A stretch of DNA of 64,000 bases from Candidatus Gastranaerophilales bacterium (GTDB lineage: Bacteria; Cyanobacteriota; Vampirovibrionia; Gastranaerophilales; Gastranaerophilaceae): assembly GCA_900770525.1 (NCBI GenBank), contig CAAHDT010000043.1, forward strand, positions 15,250-79,249, written 5' to 3'. Shown piece by piece: positions 33,927 through 43,724 of the stretch. Within the stretch, counting starts at the first letter, position 1. The number at the start of each line of letters is the position of its first letter. Made by a program: the position numbers and the translations under genes. Below the pieces are notes generated by a model. That model ran no database searches and was not told the DNA's origin. It saw nothing but the letters and a program-made list of their open reading frames with translations.

Positions 33927-35951
33927 TTATAACCCCATCATTTTCTTTCTTCTTGCCAATTCATTCATTTGAGCAGCAGACGCAACTGTTCCTGTTGTCG
34001 TAGTTCTGGCTACTTGCGGATTAGATTGGGTTTGTGTATCCTTCTTAGATAACTTTTGAGCTGCACTGTTTAAAGCACCTGAAATTTTATCACCATTTTT
34101 AGCTAAGAAATCAGCACCTTTTGAAAATACAGATTGCTTTTTACCATTAGCACTTGTTGAAGAAGCTTTTGCAGCTTTTTGCGCCTTTGCCGCGTCTTTT
34201 CGCGCTGTTGCAGAATTCTTTAACTTACTTGTATCTACATTTCCGTCTGCGGATTTGTCTAACAAGTTGCTTGAATTTACACCTGCATTATCACCTTTTG
34301 TTGCGGCTAAAATATCCTTATTGGTTAACTCATTGTTTTCAACTTTTGTATCTAATTGAGCTTTAGCATTTTTGGCATATTCTTTTTTAGACATATCACC
34401 TAAAGTTCCATCAGCCTTAGCTTGTTTTGCAGCTTCCTGAGCGGCTGCAGCGGTTGCAGATTTTTCCATTCCGGCTTGCAATTTACCGTCTAATTCAGCC
34501 ATCTTAGCGCTCATTTCTTTATTTGTTTTAACTGCATTTGCACCAACTTGAACAGCTGTACTTGCACTGCTTAACGCTTTTCCTATATCACCTTGAGCAG
34601 TATATGTTAAGCTAATTGCAGCTTGAGCTGCTGCTTGACCATATTGACCAACCATTTGAACTTTAGAACCAATTTTTTGAGCTTTTGTACCAATATTCAT
34701 CATTGTTTGCCCAGCAGCAGATGTTGGAGGGTAACAAGCCATTGCGCTACCAGCAGCAAATGTTAATTTACCAACTTGCTCTGTTGTTTTACCAACTTTT
34801 TCAACTGTGACCATAGCATCATTAATTTTTTGTTCTGCCTTTAACATTTTATCAGTCAGCTTATCTTGAGTTTGGTTATTTTTAAGCATTTTGGTATAAT
34901 ACTTGTCTTTCATTCTGACAGTGTTTTGCATTGTGGTAACTGATTTATTTTGAGTAGTTTTAATGGTATTCATGCGAACACCAATTGAGGTATTTGAGGC
35001 AACTTTCTCATCAATTTTAGAGTTTAAATTATCAATTTTTGCTTGTGTGTCATCTGAAGAGGTAGTCGATTGAGCGCTTGCAGTTGAATTCATACCTCTT
35101 GTTTTGACGTTATTACCATCATCTCCAGCAAGTTTCAATGAAAACGCACTTCTTTCGCCTGCTCCGGTACTGTCTGCACCTTCAGCCTGCAAAGTGTTTA
35201 TTTCTTGCGTATAAGCATCGATTTCTTCTTGATTTTTGTCCATTTCAGCAGTCAATTTATCCATTTCTTGACCACTTTTTTGTATGTTTCTTTGAGCAGC
35301 CTTCATTTGCTTGTCCAAATTTTTTGAATCTTTTGTCAAAGCTTTTGCATCAGCTTTGGCATCTTTAGACATGCTTCTAGCCTCTTTTTGCTCATCTTGA
35401 GCTTCACTAGTTTTCTTTTCACCTTGAGCTTGACTGGATTCTGCATTACTTGTTGCTCCAGCAGCATCAGTCGAATTTGTTTCGTTTTTGTTTTCTGTTG
35501 TATTTGTACCTGTAGCTGCATTACCTGTAGAAGTTATTTCATTTCTTCTGGCTTCTAATCTTGCAGACAAATCTTCTAAACGAGGGTTTGTACCACTTTT
35601 CGCCATCCTTGTTTGGAGTTGAACTTGAGCTTTAGTAATATCTTGAGTTGTAGTAATATTTTCAGGATTTTCATATAATTCACTCTTAGAAGTTGTTTGT
35701 TGGTTACCTGAAACCATGTTTAGCTGACTAAAAACGTTGTCATTATTATCTTTAAGTGTTACTTGCGGATTTTGAGGATTAGCAACAGCTTGTGACATTG
35801 CAGTTTTTGTTGATGCAAAAATAGAAGTGTTCATTTTATTAACATTTGAACCAAGTGTAGCAGTAGGAGTCTGCCCACTTTTTTGCATTTGCATGAGCTT
35901 AATCTTCTCTGCAAGTGTCATGTTATTAAAATTTACACTGTTTAAACTCAT
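33927..35951 (-). CDS. Large coiled-coil, Ala/Gln/Thr-rich protein
   Basis: 674 residues, highly polar. Residues about 185-260 are heptad-rich (KDSKNLDKQMKAAQRNIQKSGQEMDKLTAEMDKN), and further coiled-coil lies around residues 300-380. A mildly hydrophobic Ala/Gly stretch follows (TFAAGSAMACYPPTSAAGQ). No signal peptide is present. The composition resembles secretion-system translocator or filament proteins, but no family is recognised. The 17-mer CTCTTAAATATATAAAC lies 20 nt upstream of its start and is repeated exactly upstream of the 168-aa coiled-coil gene at 59060. Confidence 0.75.
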   Translation of the reverse strand: MSLNSVNFNNMTLAEKIKLMQMQKSGQTPTATLGSNVNKMNTSIFASTKTAMSQAVANPQNPQVTLKDNNDNVFSQLNMVSGNQQTTSKSELYENPENITTTQDITKAQVQLQTRMAKSGTNPRLEDLSARLEARRNEITSTGNAATGTNTTENKNETNSTDAAGATSNAESSQAQGEKKTSEAQDEQKEARSMSKDAKADAKALTKDSKNLDKQMKAAQRNIQKSGQEMDKLTAEMDKNQEEIDAYTQEINTLQAEGADSTGAGERSAFSLKLAGDDGNNVKTRGMNSTASAQSTTSSDDTQAKIDNLNSKIDEKVASNTSIGVRMNTIKTTQNKSVTTMQNTVRMKDKYYTKMLKNNQTQDKLTDKMLKAEQKINDAMVTVEKVGKTTEQVGKLTFAAGSAMACYPPTSAAGQTMMNIGTKAQKIGSKVQMVGQYGQAAAQAAISLTYTAQGDIGKALSSASTAVQVGANAVKTNKEMSAKMAELDGKLQAGMEKSATAAAAQEAAKQAKADGTLGDMSKKEYAKNAKAQLDTKVENNELTNKDILAATKGDNAGVNSSNLLDKSADGNVDTSKLKNSATARKDAAKAQKAAKASSTSANGKKQSVFSKGADFLAKNGDKISGALNSAAQKLSKKDTQTQSNPQVARTTTTGTVASAAQMNELARRKKMMGL

Positions 35952-35970
35952 TCTAAAACTCTCTCATTGC

Positions 35971-36000
35971 CTCTTAAATATATAAACAATATATATTCAA
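35971..36000 (-). promoter_or_regulatory. Shared upstream element (copy 1)
   Basis: The plus-strand 17-mer CTCTTAAATATATAAAC (35971-35987), followed by AATATATATTCAAGAG. The same 17-mer occurs at 59083-59099 at almost the same distance from a start codon. Related AT-rich forms precede the genes at 15255, 30165 and 62650. Confidence 0.5.
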
Positions 36001-36035
36001 GAGGATTTCAAGAGTTTAGAATATCTTTACATAAA

Positions 36036-38333
36036 TTAATACTTACTCATATCCATATTGTACAGATTCATTGTATTTTGCAATAATACTGAACGTAACT
36101 CATCATCTCTTATATAAGTATTAATATTTTTAGCACTAAAGGCTACAAGTGGCATTATATCACCGATATGAGTCGCAAAGAAATCTTCTATCATTACTTT
36201 TCGCTTGATATCTTTAACTTCTTCTGGGAATTTATCTTTTAGCAATAATCTTTCTGTACCACCATAAGAGTCAATAAATTCTGAACGGCGAATAATCTTA
36301 GACAATGTGCTTTTTAATTCAGGTTTAATTCTAATATTTGCAGCAAGCAACCTTATTAAATCATCATACATTCCGTCATCATCAATCCATTTTGTAGAAT
36401 CAGGTTTTACGTTTGTTACAAAATTAGTCAATTGTTCCGCAACGTTAGTGATTTCTCTTTTATTTTTCAGCGGAGTTGTGTATAACAAATAATTATTATC
36501 CAAATCACGTCTGTCAGTTGCTGACAAACTAGTCAGATTAAGAGCCTTTTCCGCAAAATCTATCAATTTTGTAGAATCCATAACAATCATCATCGCATAC
36601 TTAGGATCACAATTTAATTTATCCAATAATAATTCTGAAAATGCTTGAGAGGCTGCAATCGGATATCGTCTGTTTTTGTGGCTAAATTCATTATTCAAGT
36701 TTGTAGATACCTGAATATATTCTTCCGGCTGCATTAGTTTTTCTTGAACAAAACTAGGCACTTTCCGGAACATTGCTATAGATTGTTTGTATTCTGGAGT
36801 TGCTAAAGGTGATTTTTTAATAAAATTCAAATACCTGTTAACAAAAGCAGTCGGCAAAAGTTTCATTTCATCTCTGAAACTTTCTTCTAAAACTTCGTCA
36901 ACATTACAGATAAAAGAATACACCTGTCCGTCAGGGGCGGTAAATTCATATACTTTTGCACCATGTTTAATCGCCTCTTCTTGCAATTTTGCATTCACTT
37001 CGTCTTTAGTTAACTGTTTCGGCAAAGCAACTTCTTCAACCGCGGAAGTTACGGGAGTTTGTCCATCTTCTTGTCCAAAAATTTCTTCTAACTCTTGCTG
37101 CCGCTTATTATGCTCTTCCAAATGTTTTTGTCTTTCAGGTTTTATAGACTTAGCATAATCGATTAAACCTTGAAAATCGTCATTATTACCGTCTGCTCCG
37201 TATGTTTCAAAGAACAATTTTATAGTATCTGACATAACAAGAGATTGATATTCACGCATTTGAGGATTCTGTTTCCAATAATCTTCAAATTTTTCTTTTT
37301 GTTTTTTATTTAAAGTGTCATATTCATCAAAAAAACCTCTCATTTCGTCGGAGGCATGAATTCTATCCAATACGATACTCATTATTTCTCCGAGATATTT
37401 GCTTACAAATGTTAATTTGTCATTATCTTTTATACCTCGCTTTTTAAGCTGTTTTTGAGTCGCAGTAACATCACCGTGACCTTCTATAATAGCATCTGTG
37501 AATTTTGGAACTTCATAATCCTTTAACTTAAACTTTGGAGGTCGTTTGTCTACTTTATCTTTTGCCGCAAAAACATCTGCCAATGAACGCTCTCTGTTTT
37601 GAGAATGTTCTGCCGGAACTCTTGAATCAATCGGAGTTCTTGGCTTATATACATAATTCCAGTCATCACGCGTAACTACAAAAGAATTCCAAAACGGAGT
37701 TTTAGGAAATTTAATTCCGTATGCATTCATGGTTGTATAATCAACCGGACTTGTTATCAGACCTTTGTACGAGTCTGAAATATCATTATAAAAATCTTCG
37801 TTAATTTCTTTCTTTTGTTTACCTTCAAGATATATTTTCTTCAACAAGTACATTCCGACATTAGAATTTCCATCCTTAAACAAGGGAGTAGAGCCCATTT
37901 CATCATTTAATGATTCAATTTCGTAAACAAGCCCTTTTTTGGCTTTTCTATTTGGAGTATCTGTTAAATTAGCAAACAACGGCTCGTCAGAATAATATTC
38001 TCTAACATCATCCAACGTATCCGCTTTATTGATATCACCGTAAACAATCTTCATCATTTGAGCTGGTGGAATATTTTTTCTATCATCATAATCACCGTCT
38101 AAATATGTTGTCATTGATTCAGGTAAATTGTCTTTATTAAATTGGTAAAAATTTGCCGGTGTACGATTTAACTGCGCCGTAAAAGAGATATTAAAATCTC
38201 GATATCCCTCAAATTGGTTATATTTATTATTAGTTTGTGAATTGTTTTGTGGGGTTTTATCTGCATTTTTATGATTATTAGAAACGAATTTACGTGCTAA
38301 TAACGGGGTAAAATTAATTCTTTGTACTTGCAT
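36036..38333 (-). CDS. Large lineage-specific protein (765 aa)
   Basis: The frame opens at 38372, but AAGGATATGTAAGC is placed for the ATG at 38333 (MQVQRINFTPLLARKF). The protein is soluble and charged, with no signal peptide and no motif I can assign. Near residue 60 it has DFNISFTAQLNRTPANF, matching the short F(K/T)A motif seen near the N-termini of three other proteins here. The middle contains KQLKKRGIKDNDKL and a long acidic helical stretch. The function is unknown. Confidence 0.72.
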   Translation of the reverse strand: MQVQRINFTPLLARKFVSNNHKNADKTPQNNSQTNNKYNQFEGYRDFNISFTAQLNRTPANFYQFNKDNLPESMTTYLDGDYDDRKNIPPAQMMKIVYGDINKADTLDDVREYYSDEPLFANLTDTPNRKAKKGLVYEIESLNDEMGSTPLFKDGNSNVGMYLLKKIYLEGKQKKEINEDFYNDISDSYKGLITSPVDYTTMNAYGIKFPKTPFWNSFVVTRDDWNYVYKPRTPIDSRVPAEHSQNRERSLADVFAAKDKVDKRPPKFKLKDYEVPKFTDAIIEGHGDVTATQKQLKKRGIKDNDKLTFVSKYLGEIMSIVLDRIHASDEMRGFFDEYDTLNKKQKEKFEDYWKQNPQMREYQSLVMSDTIKLFFETYGADGNNDDFQGLIDYAKSIKPERQKHLEEHNKRQQELEEIFGQEDGQTPVTSAVEEVALPKQLTKDEVNAKLQEEAIKHGAKVYEFTAPDGQVYSFICNVDEVLEESFRDEMKLLPTAFVNRYLNFIKKSPLATPEYKQSIAMFRKVPSFVQEKLMQPEEYIQVSTNLNNEFSHKNRRYPIAASQAFSELLLDKLNCDPKYAMMIVMDSTKLIDFAEKALNLTSLSATDRRDLDNNYLLYTTPLKNKREITNVAEQLTNFVTNVKPDSTKWIDDDGMYDDLIRLLAANIRIKPELKSTLSKIIRRSEFIDSYGGTERLLLKDKFPEEVKDIKRKVMIEDFFATHIGDIMPLVAFSAKNINTYIRDDELRSVLLQNTMNLYNMDMSKY

Positions 38334-38488
38334 GCTTACATATCCTTTTATAAATGTATATCTTACACACAATTATAAAGCCGTAAAAAAAATTTTTTGC
38401 ACATTTATAAACTATTTTTACAAAATCAAAATAATTTTTTGTGATAAAATAAGGCACATAGGAAAGAAGAATATTATGGAGAGTAATT

Positions 38489-39532
38489 ATGTATGATGTT
38501 ATAACAATCGGAAGTGCCACTATGGACGTTTTTGTTGAATGCGAAGACGCCAATATTGTTTCAGTTTTTTCAAAAAGCAAAAAATCTGAATTTATGAGTT
38601 ATCCATATGGTGCAAAAGTTGAAATTTCAGATTTTGCATCAAATGTAGGCGGAGGCGGAGTTAACACTGCCGTTAATTTTGCAAACTTAGGACTTAACAC
38701 AAGTGCTATATTTAAAATTGGTGACGATATTTATTCGGCAGGTGTTTTGGAATCTTTTGAAGGTAAGAATGTTGATTTATCCAATAAAATTCAAGACAAA
38801 TCTGAAAGCACTGGTTTTTCGATTATTCTTGTAAGTTTCCAAGGTGATAGAACTGTTCTTGCACACCGTGGTGCTAACGCTCATATCAAAAAATCAGATA
38901 TTAATTTCGAAGCGATAAAACAATCAAAATTGTTATATATTGCACCTCTAAATGGTGACAGTAATAAGGTTCTTGACGATATTGTAAAATTTGCTCATGA
39001 CAACAATGTTTCTGTTTGCTTTAACGCGGGGACAACAAGTATCAAACGCGGTTTCAATTACTTGAAGACAATTTTGGCAACCGCCCAAATTGTCGTTATG
39101 AACAAAGAGGAAGCCTCTATGGCAACTCAAATTCAAGTTCGTCCAGATACAAGAGAAGTTAAATACTCAGAAGAACTTATTCACCCTGATATAAAAGAAA
39201 TGTTCCAAAAACTTAAAGTAAATGACTATCAGATTATTGTTATTACTGACGGTGGAAATGGCGCATATGCTTATAATGGTGAAAAATACTATTATTGTCC
39301 GGTATTTGATGGCCCTGTTGTGTCAACACTTGGTGCAGGAGATGCTTTTGCGTCAACATTCTGTGCAGCCCTTGGAAGAACCCAAATTGATATCGGAAAA
39401 TCGTTAATGATGGCATCTGTTAATTCCGCCGGAGTTGTTTCTGAATTTGGTGCAGCTAAAGGTTTATTGACCTTTGATGAAATTGAAAAGAAATTAGCTA
39501 ATCGCCCTGAATACACTTTCAAAACAATTTAA
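38489..39532 (+). CDS. PfkB-family carbohydrate kinase
   Basis: Ribokinase-fold sugar kinase of 347 residues. The N-terminal VITIGSATMDVFVE strand and the GGGGVNTAVNFANLGL substrate loop are present. The C-terminal signature is STLGAGDAFASTFCAAL with the catalytic Asp. The substrate is not evident; ribokinase, adenosine or ketohexose kinase activities are all possible. GGAGAG precedes the ATG. An insertion around residues 205-235 (QVRPDTREVKYSEEL) is atypical. No transporter or sugar operon is adjacent. Confidence 0.92.
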   Translation: MYDVITIGSATMDVFVECEDANIVSVFSKSKKSEFMSYPYGAKVEISDFASNVGGGGVNTAVNFANLGLNTSAIFKIGDDIYSAGVLESFEGKNVDLSNKIQDKSESTGFSIILVSFQGDRTVLAHRGANAHIKKSDINFEAIKQSKLLYIAPLNGDSNKVLDDIVKFAHDNNVSVCFNAGTTSIKRGFNYLKTILATAQIVVMNKEEASMATQIQVRPDTREVKYSEELIHPDIKEMFQKLKVNDYQIIVITDGGNGAYAYNGEKYYYCPVFDGPVVSTLGAGDAFASTFCAALGRTQIDIGKSLMMASVNSAGVVSEFGAAKGLLTFDEIEKKLANRPEYTFKTI

Positions 39533-39609
39533 AAATAAATTTTGTCAATGGGGGAATATTTTATTCCCTCCTAAACATATTTATAAAAAAAACAAAATTA
39601 GTTATATCA

Positions 39610-39939
39610 CTATTCATCTTCTGTCAAAAAACGAAGTAGTTTATAAGCTTTTTCCAGTTTTTGAGAGTTGTTTTTAATGTTGTCTATGTAAGTATAAATC
39701 TCAGCAAGGAGCTCTTTCGGGTCTTTTAAATGAGAATTAGCAAAAAGTTCTTCTGTTGTGATATTCAGCGCAACAAGCAATTTTTCTAATGTTTCAGCTT
39801 TCAAAAAACTCGCTCCGATTTCTATATTACTCAAATTTCTTGATGAAATATCAATCATTTCGGCAAGTTGTTCTTGTGTCAAACCACGTTTCTTACGTAT
39901 TCTTTTGATTTTTTCACCTAATTCTTTTTTAATATTCAT
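39610..39939 (-). CDS. XRE-family regulator with C-terminal helical domain
   Basis: 109 residues from the ATG at 39939 (GCAGGAGAG upstream; an ATG at 39960 is too far out). Residues 6-62 are HTH_3: GEKIKRIRKKRGLTQEQLAEMIDISSRNLSNIEIG. The remaining 45 residues are helical and acidic (DPKELLAEIYTYIDNI). It shares this two-part layout and size with the regulators at 48045 and 53555. The upstream region carries three CTAATT/AATTAG half-sites, a likely autoregulatory operator. Confidence 0.88.
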   Translation of the reverse strand: MNIKKELGEKIKRIRKKRGLTQEQLAEMIDISSRNLSNIEIGASFLKAETLEKLLVALNITTEELFANSHLKDPKELLAEIYTYIDNIKNNSQKLEKAYKLLRFLTEDE

Positions 39940-39960
39940 CAAAAACTCTCCTGCAAACAT

Positions 39961-39991
39961 CTAATTTTTACTAAAATTAGAACCACTAATT
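39961..39991. promoter_or_regulatory. Clustered inverted half-sites, candidate operator of the XRE gene
   Basis: CTAATTTT-TACT-AAAATTAG (39961-39980) is a perfect 8-bp inverted repeat. Its right arm forms a second inverted repeat with CTAATT at 39986-39991. It lies 21 nt upstream of the XRE start codon. Confidence 0.55.
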
Positions 39992-40149
39992 CATAATATA
40001 TTAATTTTTGTAAAGGCTGAATGTCGTACTATTTCTATATTTTACAAATATTCCATGTAATACATCCTATTTTGTGGCAATTTTAAGCATCAAAAGTTTT
40101 TTATATGAAAGTAAGCACGATAGAGAAGATGATATAAAAGGAGGATTTT

Positions 40150-40824
40150 ATGACAGAACCAGTAAAACCAATTAGTGAACACTCAACTCAAACAACTGGG
40201 AATTATCAAGTTAAAGCCAAAAGCAACAAAGTAAAAATTGGCGGAGTAATTTTTGACAAAAATCAAATTGAGGCAGACAAAACAAAAACTTACACCCTCA
40301 ACGGGAAAAAGATGAATACAGTTTGGGTAAAACCTGGGATACAAATTGATTATCCTGATCAAACGAAAAAAGATGCCTCTGTTGAAAGCACCGGATTATC
40401 ACCAAAATGGTACAATCCAGATAGCTCAAATATCAATATTAACAACATAGATAACGCAACCATTTATGGAATTCCGAACAAATCTGATAGAATACACTTA
40501 GAAGGCACATCCAGTAACAACAAGGTTATTGTCGACCAAAAAGAAAGCTGGTATGTTGACGGTTCACAACGAAAAGATTACGTCGAACTCGGAGTTGACA
40601 CAAAAAACAATAAAGTTCAAATGGATGACTCAGACACAACAAGAATTTTTTATAACCAAGTCGGTATATATCATGATGGCGAACAATTTCAAAGCGAAGT
40701 CGGCAACCTTGATGTTAAAGGAAAAGGAACAAGCTCCCAAGAGCCACAACTAAAATCATCATTAGGTAAAGGTGGCTACTTCCAGCACCATTGGAGTCAA
40801 AAGTTCCACGAAAAACAAAAATAA
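40150..40824 (+). CDS. Lineage-specific soluble protein (224 aa)
   Basis: A polar protein rich in Asn, Asp, Lys and Ser, with regularly spaced short strands (NININNIDNATIYGI, RIHLEGTSSNNKVIVDQ, DYVELGVDTKNNKVQM), which suggests a beta-rich, possibly solenoid-like fold. No signal peptide. AGGAGG at the right distance makes it a well-expressed start, and a perfect palindromic terminator follows. The function is unknown. Confidence 0.78.
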   Translation: MTEPVKPISEHSTQTTGNYQVKAKSNKVKIGGVIFDKNQIEADKTKTYTLNGKKMNTVWVKPGIQIDYPDQTKKDASVESTGLSPKWYNPDSSNININNIDNATIYGIPNKSDRIHLEGTSSNNKVIVDQKESWYVDGSQRKDYVELGVDTKNNKVQMDDSDTTRIFYNQVGIYHDGEQFQSEVGNLDVKGKGTSSQEPQLKSSLGKGGYFQHHWSQKFHEKQK

Positions 40825-40833
40825 AAGAATTTA

Positions 40834-40864
40834 CCACGGGAGCAATATTGCTCCCGTGGTTTTA
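40834..40864 (+). terminator. Palindromic intrinsic terminator
   Basis: The stem is the perfect 26-nt palindrome formed by CCACGGGAGCAAT and its complement, followed by a short T run. Confidence 0.9.
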
Positions 40865-41041
40865 TAACGTAACAGCACGTATTTGCAACCACTTTAGTGT
40901 ATCATTATAATAATAAGCTTCCGGTAATTTATTAGGTGCAAAAAAGACTCTAAAGCTATTAATAGTAAAATCGTTAGCAAAAAAATATTTTTAGAGATTT
41001 TATATCACTATACACAAGTTAAAAATGGATTATTATTTTTT

Positions 41042-42424
41042 ATGAACACGATAACAATACACCATCCCCCCAATTATACCAGTTTTAAAGCACAAAACGA
41101 ACAATCAAAAACAACAAATCAAAACAAACTTAAAGCGAAGATTATTCAAAATAAAAATACAACAATAGCAATAGGTACTGGAGTTACTGCATTAGCTGCT
41201 CTTGGAACATACTTGATAACCAGAGGTAGAAACAACCAAAGCATCAAAAATAGCATGACCAACATTGCTGAAAAGCTCATTAATGCCGATACGACACTAC
41301 TTCCAAACACTACTAAACAACCTGAATTACTACTGGATAACATTACTCCGGAAAGTTTAGTCCTAGTTCACATGACAGATTACTTTCCCACCAACGGGAT
41401 AATTTCATCCGTAAAACAAGCTCTAAAGGATAAAAATGGAATTAGTCCATGTCGCTCAACTGTTCACTTTGCTTTAAACAAGTCAGTTTCAGAACACACT
41501 TTTGGAAACAACTGGAATACAATGAAGTATGCCATTTTAATGCCCTTCAAATCTACCATAGAAAAAACTCCGCCGAAAAATATAATAGGAGGTATTACAG
41601 ATGACTTTTTCTTTATGAATGAGGTTCCCATCCCAGAAGGAAGTGTTATCCTGAAATTTAATAACAAAATTCCAAACGGGAAACTTAAAATCTCTCAAGC
41701 AACAGAGAATGGACAAATCTTGAAAGGAATAAGTTTGGTAGAAACTTCAAACCCACAAACAGGTGAAGTAGCAAATCTCTTAACTGAAAAAATGGGCTAT
41801 ACATCATATAATAACCTATTTAAGAAAACTATAGGTGTAGACGATGAAACTTACAAGATTATAACATCCGACTATTACAAACTAAACGAAGAGCAACAAG
41901 AAAAATATCTTGGACTATCTATGGATATCGGACCTAAAGTCCAAGAATTCACACAAAAACTCGCAAACTCATGGAAAAATTTCACCCAAAAACATAATTA
42001 TACAAATGGAGCACATGCATATTCCCCTTGGGGACGAAGTGAACACATAATCCAAGCAATTAATTTATTAAAAACATCTGGGAATAATTCTTGGGAAGGG
42101 AAAGATTATAGTGGAATAACTGTTAATTATAAAGATGAATTCATAAAAATACTGAATGAAATTATGGACGACCTGCCTAAAGAGAACGAATTAAGCTTTG
42201 ACACTAATAAATTAAAAGCAATATTAAAGGAAAGTCCAACTCCGCAAGAAGCAGAAGAATTAATCAAAACAGAAATGAAATTAACTCCACTTCAAACGAA
42301 AGAACAGTCACAACCAGCACAAGAAGAAGCCGTTTATACGAGTCTTGATTCGCTAATCGGCATATCAGAAATGCAAAAAACAATGATAAAGCAACAAAAT
42401 AATACTGTACAAATGCCTTACTAA
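41042..42424 (+). CDS. Lineage-specific protein with one TM segment and an unassigned domain
   Basis: 460 residues. The short motif YTSFKAQ is near the N-terminus and a hydrophobic segment at about residues 38-57. Around residues 95-170 there is a compact block (LVHMTDYFP, CRSTVHFALN, YAILMPF) with His, Arg and Tyr spacing that looks enzymatic, but I cannot name the family. A second charged block contains GAHAYSPWGRSEH. No Shine-Dalgarno is obvious before the ATG. It could be an exported effector or toxin-like protein; this is only a guess from the layout. Confidence 0.72.
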   Translation: MNTITIHHPPNYTSFKAQNEQSKTTNQNKLKAKIIQNKNTTIAIGTGVTALAALGTYLITRGRNNQSIKNSMTNIAEKLINADTTLLPNTTKQPELLLDNITPESLVLVHMTDYFPTNGIISSVKQALKDKNGISPCRSTVHFALNKSVSEHTFGNNWNTMKYAILMPFKSTIEKTPPKNIIGGITDDFFFMNEVPIPEGSVILKFNNKIPNGKLKISQATENGQILKGISLVETSNPQTGEVANLLTEKMGYTSYNNLFKKTIGVDDETYKIITSDYYKLNEEQQEKYLGLSMDIGPKVQEFTQKLANSWKNFTQKHNYTNGAHAYSPWGRSEHIIQAINLLKTSGNNSWEGKDYSGITVNYKDEFIKILNEIMDDLPKENELSFDTNKLKAILKESPTPQEAEELIKTEMKLTPLQTKEQSQPAQEEAVYTSLDSLIGISEMQKTMIKQQNNTVQMPY

Positions 42425-42588
42425 ATTTAAACGGATAAAATTAAGGATTCCTATAAAATCATAACGGCATAAACTAAATAAAAGTTTGTTCTTTGTCTAA
42501 AAAAGATATATAGAGTCCCCCCTTGCCCTAATAGGAAACAGGTGAATGTGAAGTTCAATATAAATCCGTTTTGGTCGCCTATTGTAAA

Positions 42589-42632
42589 TGGACACATGGT
42601 TTGATTATTTTGGACAGATAGTTTGATTATTT
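42589..42632. repeat. Two tandem 22-nt repeats, possible insertion-sequence end
   Basis: TGGACACATGGTTTGATTATTT is followed directly by TGGACAGATAGTTTGATTATTT (19 of 22 identical), with the start of a third unit (CGGGCAACAT). Tandem subterminal repeats of this kind occur at the ends of IS21-like elements. No transposase frame remains nearby. The surrounding 42425-42840 is otherwise without recognisable genes. Confidence 0.5.
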
Positions 42633-42779
42633 CGGGCAACATAAGAAATAAATTTTTCTTGTTTTTTATTGTAAATTAACACAGATATTAAAAAAATGTG
42701 ACGGGGAATTTTGAGAAAGTTTTTGTTCAAATCAAATACATTATTGCTATTTTTATAATATTATCAAGATACAAATAAA

Positions 42780-43110
42780 TGAATTTTGAAAAGTCTAAAG
42801 ACAGTAAGGAATTAATAGTAGTGGCATTCACTCATTAGCTGGTTTGGCATTTCTGATAAAAGCGTTTGCTTATTACGCCTTATGCATAACTAAAGTTAAT
42901 GAATTTGTTGAATTTGAAACTTTAGATGATATAAATGTCAGATTGACTCCTAAAAATATTGATAAAAAAGTTGATAATTCTGTTATAGGAGAAAATAACT
43001 TACAAATTATTTTATTTGATGATAAAAATTTCGAAGAATTATTGTTAAAACCTGATAATGCCGAATGCTTGGTAAATGATGTAAAAACTGGATTTATTCC
43101 ATTTTTGTAG
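42780..43110 (+). pseudogene. Remnant of a frameshifted gene of unknown function
   Basis: An ATG at 42780 starts MNFEKSKDSKELIVV and stops at codon 20. In a shifted frame the sequence continues as GIHSLAGLAFLIKAFAYYALCITK and an acidic tail to 43110. Neither frame alone has a good start. This looks like the decayed end of a larger gene, directly before the truncated DUF262 gene. The original product is not recognised. Confidence 0.4.
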
Positions 43111-43199
43111 CAAATGATAAAGAAGAATTTAAAGCCTAAGACAACACACATTTTGCAGAAAACAATAAATAATATATAAAAATTTTAAATAGAGGAAAT

Positions 43200-43634
43200 A
43201 TGCCAAACGAATTACAATCACTTGATCAATTATTTCAAAATAAGTTATTTAAAATACCTGATTACCAAAGAGGATATGCTTGGCAACAAACGCAATTGGT
43301 AGATTTTTGGGAAGATTTGTTAAATTTACAAGATAATCGATACCATTACACCGGCATGTTATCTTTAAAGACATTAAAAAGAACAGACATTGAAAATTGG
43401 GGAACAGATTTATGGATGCTTGATAAAGGGTTTAAACCTTGTCATATTGTAGATGGTCAACAAAGAATTACAACATTTATTATTTTATTAAATGAAATTA
43501 TATGTTTTGTTCGTTCAGTAAAAGAAAATAAAAATAAAAGTGATGATGAAATTATATTAGGCTATAGCACATTAAAAGAAATAATCTCTAAATATATATT
43601 ACAGATTAAGCCTCCAAAAAATATTATCAAATAA
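43200..43634 (+). pseudogene. Truncated DUF262 (GmrS-like) protein, N-terminal part
   Basis: 144 codons retain the DUF262 N-terminal domain: FKIPDYQRGYAWQQTQLVDFWEDL, then IVDGQQRITTFIILL, the DGQQR motif that binds and hydrolyses nucleotide in this family. Full-length members are usually 500-700 residues and act in modification-dependent restriction or phage defence (GmrSD and relatives). The frame stops soon after the DGQQR block, and 90 nt later a truncated integrase begins, so the 3' part has been lost by recombination. Confidence 0.78.
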
Positions 43635-43724
43635 GGAATAATAATATTTGAAACTTCTGATGGCATAAGTTCAAGGGCTCCACCACCCAAGCTCCTACCT
43701 TCAAGTTCAACAAAACAAAATTAT

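Noticed and set aside
36307..37158. Plus-strand frames inside the 765-aa gene
   Set aside because: They are opposite-frame shadows with no ribosome binding site and no plausible protein composition. The same applies to other frames opposite clear genes throughout the window.
39540..39575. Hairpin GGGAAT/ATTCCC after the PfkB kinase gene as a terminator
   Set aside because: Short stem and no T run on either strand.
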